Shown: positions 6,123 to 7,948 of the stretch, in pieces
Layout of the letters: every line of letters starts with the position of its first letter
How positions within the stretch are numbered: position 1 is the stretch's first letter
From: JADGAU01 sp045047105
GTDB taxonomy: Bacteria; Pseudomonadota; Gammaproteobacteria; GRL18
Direction of reading: 5' to 3'
Assembly: GCA_045047105.1 (NCBI GenBank)
Contig: JASFYQ010000050.1
Span: 1 to 7,948, forward strand
DNA length: 7,948 bases
Notes under the pieces: generated by a model
The model's database searches: none
Seen by the model: the letters and a program-made list of their open reading frames with translations, nothing else
Told to the model about the DNA's origin: nothing
Made by a program: the position numbers and the translations under genes

Positions 6123-7496
6123 ATGACTTTACATATAAAATCTATTAAAGCTTTTTTATTGTTCTGGGTATTGGGAATTATTGCCCTAGGCACCATCATG
6201 CTTAGCATTATCAGTTATTATGATGCACGGCATGAAATTGAGGAATTATTTGATGCTGAGATGGTTGCAACTGCAAAGTATCTTTCACAATTTCCGTCTC
6301 TGAAGAGTTCTTACCAGGCTATTGGTAACGAGGCCAAAAAATATAAAAAATTTCAAGAATATGAAGATAAAATTGCCTATAAAATTTATGATGAAAATTT
6401 AGTATTAATTAGCCAATCTCAGTTTGCTCCCAATTTTTCATTTTTAATAAAAAAACAAGGTTTATTTACTGAAATCATTGAGCAAAAATTATGGCATCTT
6501 TTTGTACTCTATGATGCTCAAAATTCACGATGGTTAATAACTGCTCAGCAAGACGAGATGCGTGTGGAGTTAGGTCGTTACTTGTTAACAAAATTATTAC
6601 TTCCCTTTATTTTAGGTGTTCCAATTTTAATTATTTTGGTTTGGACTATTCTTTTATTTGGTTTGAAGCCTTTATTGTCACTTGCTCAGGCAATTGAAAA
6701 AAAACAAGCTCAGCGCCTTGATCCTATTCAACTACAATCGACTCCCAAAGAAATCAAACCTATTGTTTCTTCTTTGAATCACTTGTTCAAAGAGGTCTCA
6801 CAGGGAATAGAAAAAGAAAAACGTTTTACCGCCGATGCTGCCCATGAATTAAGAACCCCTTTATCTATTTTAAAAATTCATGCTCAAAATGCCTATGCCA
6901 GTGATTCATTAACTAAAGCCAAACAGTCTATCAGCAAACTATTATTGGGAGTGGATAATAGCACCCATCTGGTTGAACAATTATTAAAATTAACCCGTTT
7001 AGAACCCAGGCAACTGAAACAACAAAAAGACTTTACCAGAGTTAATTTTTCGCAGCTAATTAAAATGGAAGTGGCTAAACAATACCCCGATTCTTTATTA
7101 AAAAATCAGCTCTTTGAAACGTATTTGTCAGAACCAGAAGTATATCTTTCAGGTGTTGAATTTGCCCTGCAGTTAATGATCCGAAATTTAATTGAAAATG
7201 CTATACGTTATACACCTGAAGCAGGTACTATTGAGCTGAGTCTGGTTCATATGAATGGCGTTATTTCTTTTTCAATAAAAAATTCGGGGGAAATAATTAA
7301 TCCATCCGATAAGAATAGATTATTTGAACGGTTTTTTCGCATTAATGCGAATCAAATAAAAGGTTCTGGTTTAGGTATGTCGATAATTAAACAATGTGTA
7401 GATATTCATAGAGCAAGCATTACTCTGCCAGAGACTAAAACAGGCTTACATGTTTTGATTTCATTTAAGCTAGAAAATACAGCTAGGCATTTGTAG
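6123..7496 (+). CDS. Membrane sensor histidine kinase, QseC-like
   Basis: The kinase has 457 residues, close to QseC length. Helix TM1 (about 10-32) and helix TM2 (about 155-177) enclose a periplasmic sensor region of about 120 residues. It begins DARHEIEELFDAEM, a pattern typical of the two-component sensor N-terminal (2CSK_N) type. A linker with HAMP-like features follows (about 180-230, with PKEIKPIVSSLN). The HisKA block contains His241 in AAHELRTPLS. The ATPase domain has Asn359 in NLIENAIRYTP, LFERFF, and GSGLGMSI (414-421). The G1 box is atypical: KNSGEI around Asn387 replaces the usual DxGxG, a change also known in some other kinase groups. It starts 17 bases after the regulator stop without a clear ribosome binding site. 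The signal sensed cannot be deduced; redox state or metal supply is a guess from the cytochrome context. Confidence 0.94.
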   Translation: MTLHIKSIKAFLLFWVLGIIALGTIMLSIISYYDARHEIEELFDAEMVATAKYLSQFPSLKSSYQAIGNEAKKYKKFQEYEDKIAYKIYDENLVLISQSQFAPNFSFLIKKQGLFTEIIEQKLWHLFVLYDAQNSRWLITAQQDEMRVELGRYLLTKLLLPFILGVPILIILVWTILLFGLKPLLSLAQAIEKKQAQRLDPIQLQSTPKEIKPIVSSLNHLFKEVSQGIEKEKRFTADAAHELRTPLSILKIHAQNAYASDSLTKAKQSISKLLLGVDNSTHLVEQLLKLTRLEPRQLKQQKDFTRVNFSQLIKMEVAKQYPDSLLKNQLFETYLSEPEVYLSGVEFALQLMIRNLIENAIRYTPEAGTIELSLVHMNGVISFSIKNSGEIINPSDKNRLFERFFRINANQIKGSGLGMSIIKQCVDIHRASITLPETKTGLHVLISFKLENTARHL

Positions 7497-7525
7497 TTAG
7501 TTTAGCTGCTTTTCTACAAGGTTTT
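7491..7525 (+). terminator. Weak candidate terminator after the histidine kinase
   Basis: TTGTAG (7491-7496, including the stop codon) pairs with CTACAA (7514-7519) across a 17-base loop, followed by GGTTTT. A competing hairpin pairs CAGCTA (7480-7485) with TAGCTG (7503-7508). Both stems are short and A/U-rich and the U-run is only four, so efficient termination is doubtful. Confidence 0.25.
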
Positions 7526-7545
7526 AATAAAATAGTTATTTACCT

Positions 7546-7562
7546 CTTAATATTTGCTTAAG
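7546..7562 (+). promoter_or_regulatory. CTTAA direct repeat at 11-bp spacing, PmrA/QseB-like box
   Basis: CTTAA at 7546-7550 recurs at 7557-7561 as CTTAAG, an exact 11-bp step with six bases between. PmrA- and QseB-type regulators are known to bind paired TTAA-containing half-sites about one helical turn apart, and such a regulator is encoded just upstream. A TATAGA hexamer (7571-7576) lies where a -10 could be, and the hemolysin-family start is 53 bases beyond the box. The same bases can also form a five-pair hairpin (CTTAA/TTAAG, 7546-7562). The operator assignment is inferred. Confidence 0.35.
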
Positions 7563-7614
7563 TTTCATTTTATAGACTATGTCCATTCTTGAATAAAAGC
7601 TTATGGAGCATAGC

Positions 7615-7948
7615 ATGTCTACAGACAAAATTACTCATTGTCTAGTTGGTTCTGCAAATCATTTATTGGTAGAAGAGTTTGTATCAAAAAGTTATAAGCA
7701 ATCTTTTCAGGTTGATATAGAAGATTTTTTCCCACAATTTTTAACTTTTCAAAATGCCTCTAGTAATACTTATAAAGCGGTTGTGGGAATGAATAGTGCA
7801 ACCAATCAGGCACTATTTTCAGAGTTTTATTTAAATAAAAGTATTGAGCAAGAACTTGCATGTATACCTCAATTTCAGCATTCAACCAGTACTTCTACTC
7901 TTTGTGAAAACTTAATTATTCGTGAAAACACAATTATTCGTGAAAACA
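7615..7948 (+). CDS. Thermostable-hemolysin-family protein, 5' part (cut by window end)
   Basis: An open frame of 111 codons runs off the right edge. The opening matches my knowledge of the thermostable hemolysin family (T_hemolysin): HLLVEEFVSKSYKQSF, a segment with FFPQFLTFQN, an AVVGMNSA strand, then FSEFYLNKSIEQ. Family members are about 200 residues long and are thought to be related to acyltransferases; true hemolysin activity is not implied. ATG 7615 is preferred because GGAG (7605-7608) lies six bases before it. An in-frame ATG at 7603 lacks a ribosome binding site, and a TAA at 7594-7596 closes the frame further upstream. The visible end consists of an in-frame six-residue repeat (ENxIIR). 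The expected EVGNLA-type motif should follow outside the window. Confidence 0.75.
   Translation, partial: MSTDKITHCLVGSANHLLVEEFVSKSYKQSFQVDIEDFFPQFLTFQNASSNTYKAVVGMNSATNQALFSEFYLNKSIEQELACIPQFQHSTSTSTLCENLIIRENTIIREN
7904..7948 (+). repeat. In-frame 18-bp tandem repeat inside the hemolysin-family gene
   Basis: Units GTGAAAACTTAATTATTC (7904-7921) and GTGAAAACACAATTATTC (7922-7939) differ at two bases. A third copy starts at 7940 and is cut by the window end. In the reading frame this gives ENLIIR, ENTIIR, EN. Because 18 is a multiple of three, copy-number change would lengthen or shorten the protein without a frameshift. The total number of units cannot be known from this window. Confidence 0.85.

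Noticed and set aside
5443..7496. Naming the pair qseB and qseC
   Set aside because: The architecture fits the QseBC/PmrAB group, but the sensor domain and context do not identify the signal, so a specific symbol would be overcalling.
7904..7948. Start of a CRISPR array
   Set aside because: 18-bp period with no spacers, in frame within a coding sequence; this is a coding tandem repeat.

Overview
The window is AT-rich (about one third G+C by eye) and reads as chromosomal DNA of a gammaproteobacterium. The main clues are a QseB/QseC-like two-component pair, a gammaproteobacterial-style LtaS/MdoB-type phosphoglycerol transferase and the start of a thermostable-hemolysin-family gene. The nine-heme cytochrome has a heme-free N-terminal half with a 'NDLGMHC' signature that I associate with methanotrophs, so a low-GC Methylococcales-type organism is a reasonable guess. 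That taxonomic placement is inference and not proven by the sequence.

All genes are on the + strand. Positions 1-272 are non-coding as far as can be seen. They hold a long imperfect inverted repeat (96-176) and a compound microsatellite (221-265) that runs into the start region of the first gene. Next come a 162-residue four-helix membrane protein rich in histidine (273-761) and a 636-residue LTA-synthase-like sulfatase-fold membrane enzyme (816-2726). A 151-base intergenic region follows, with three 23-bp direct repeats that lead straight into a good promoter and then a strong Shine-Dalgarno. This drives a secreted cytochrome c with nine CXXCH motifs (2878-5400).

The cytochrome is followed after 42 bases by an OmpR/PhoB-class response regulator (5443-6105), and after 17 more bases by its membrane histidine kinase (6123-7496). 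These three genes look like one transcription unit. The simplest reading is an extracytoplasmic electron-transfer protein co-expressed with a sensor-regulator pair, with the upstream 23-bp repeats as a candidate binding array. A 118-base gap then holds an 11-bp-spaced CTTAA direct repeat resembling a PmrA/QseB-type box. It precedes a thermostable-hemolysin-family gene (7615 onward) that is cut by the window edge inside an in-frame 18-bp tandem repeat.

The most distinctive content is the cytochrome plus two-component operon with its repeat array. The other notable point is the unusual density of short tandem repeats placed at regulatory or coding positions. No RNA genes, CRISPR arrays, insertion sequences or transposases were seen.
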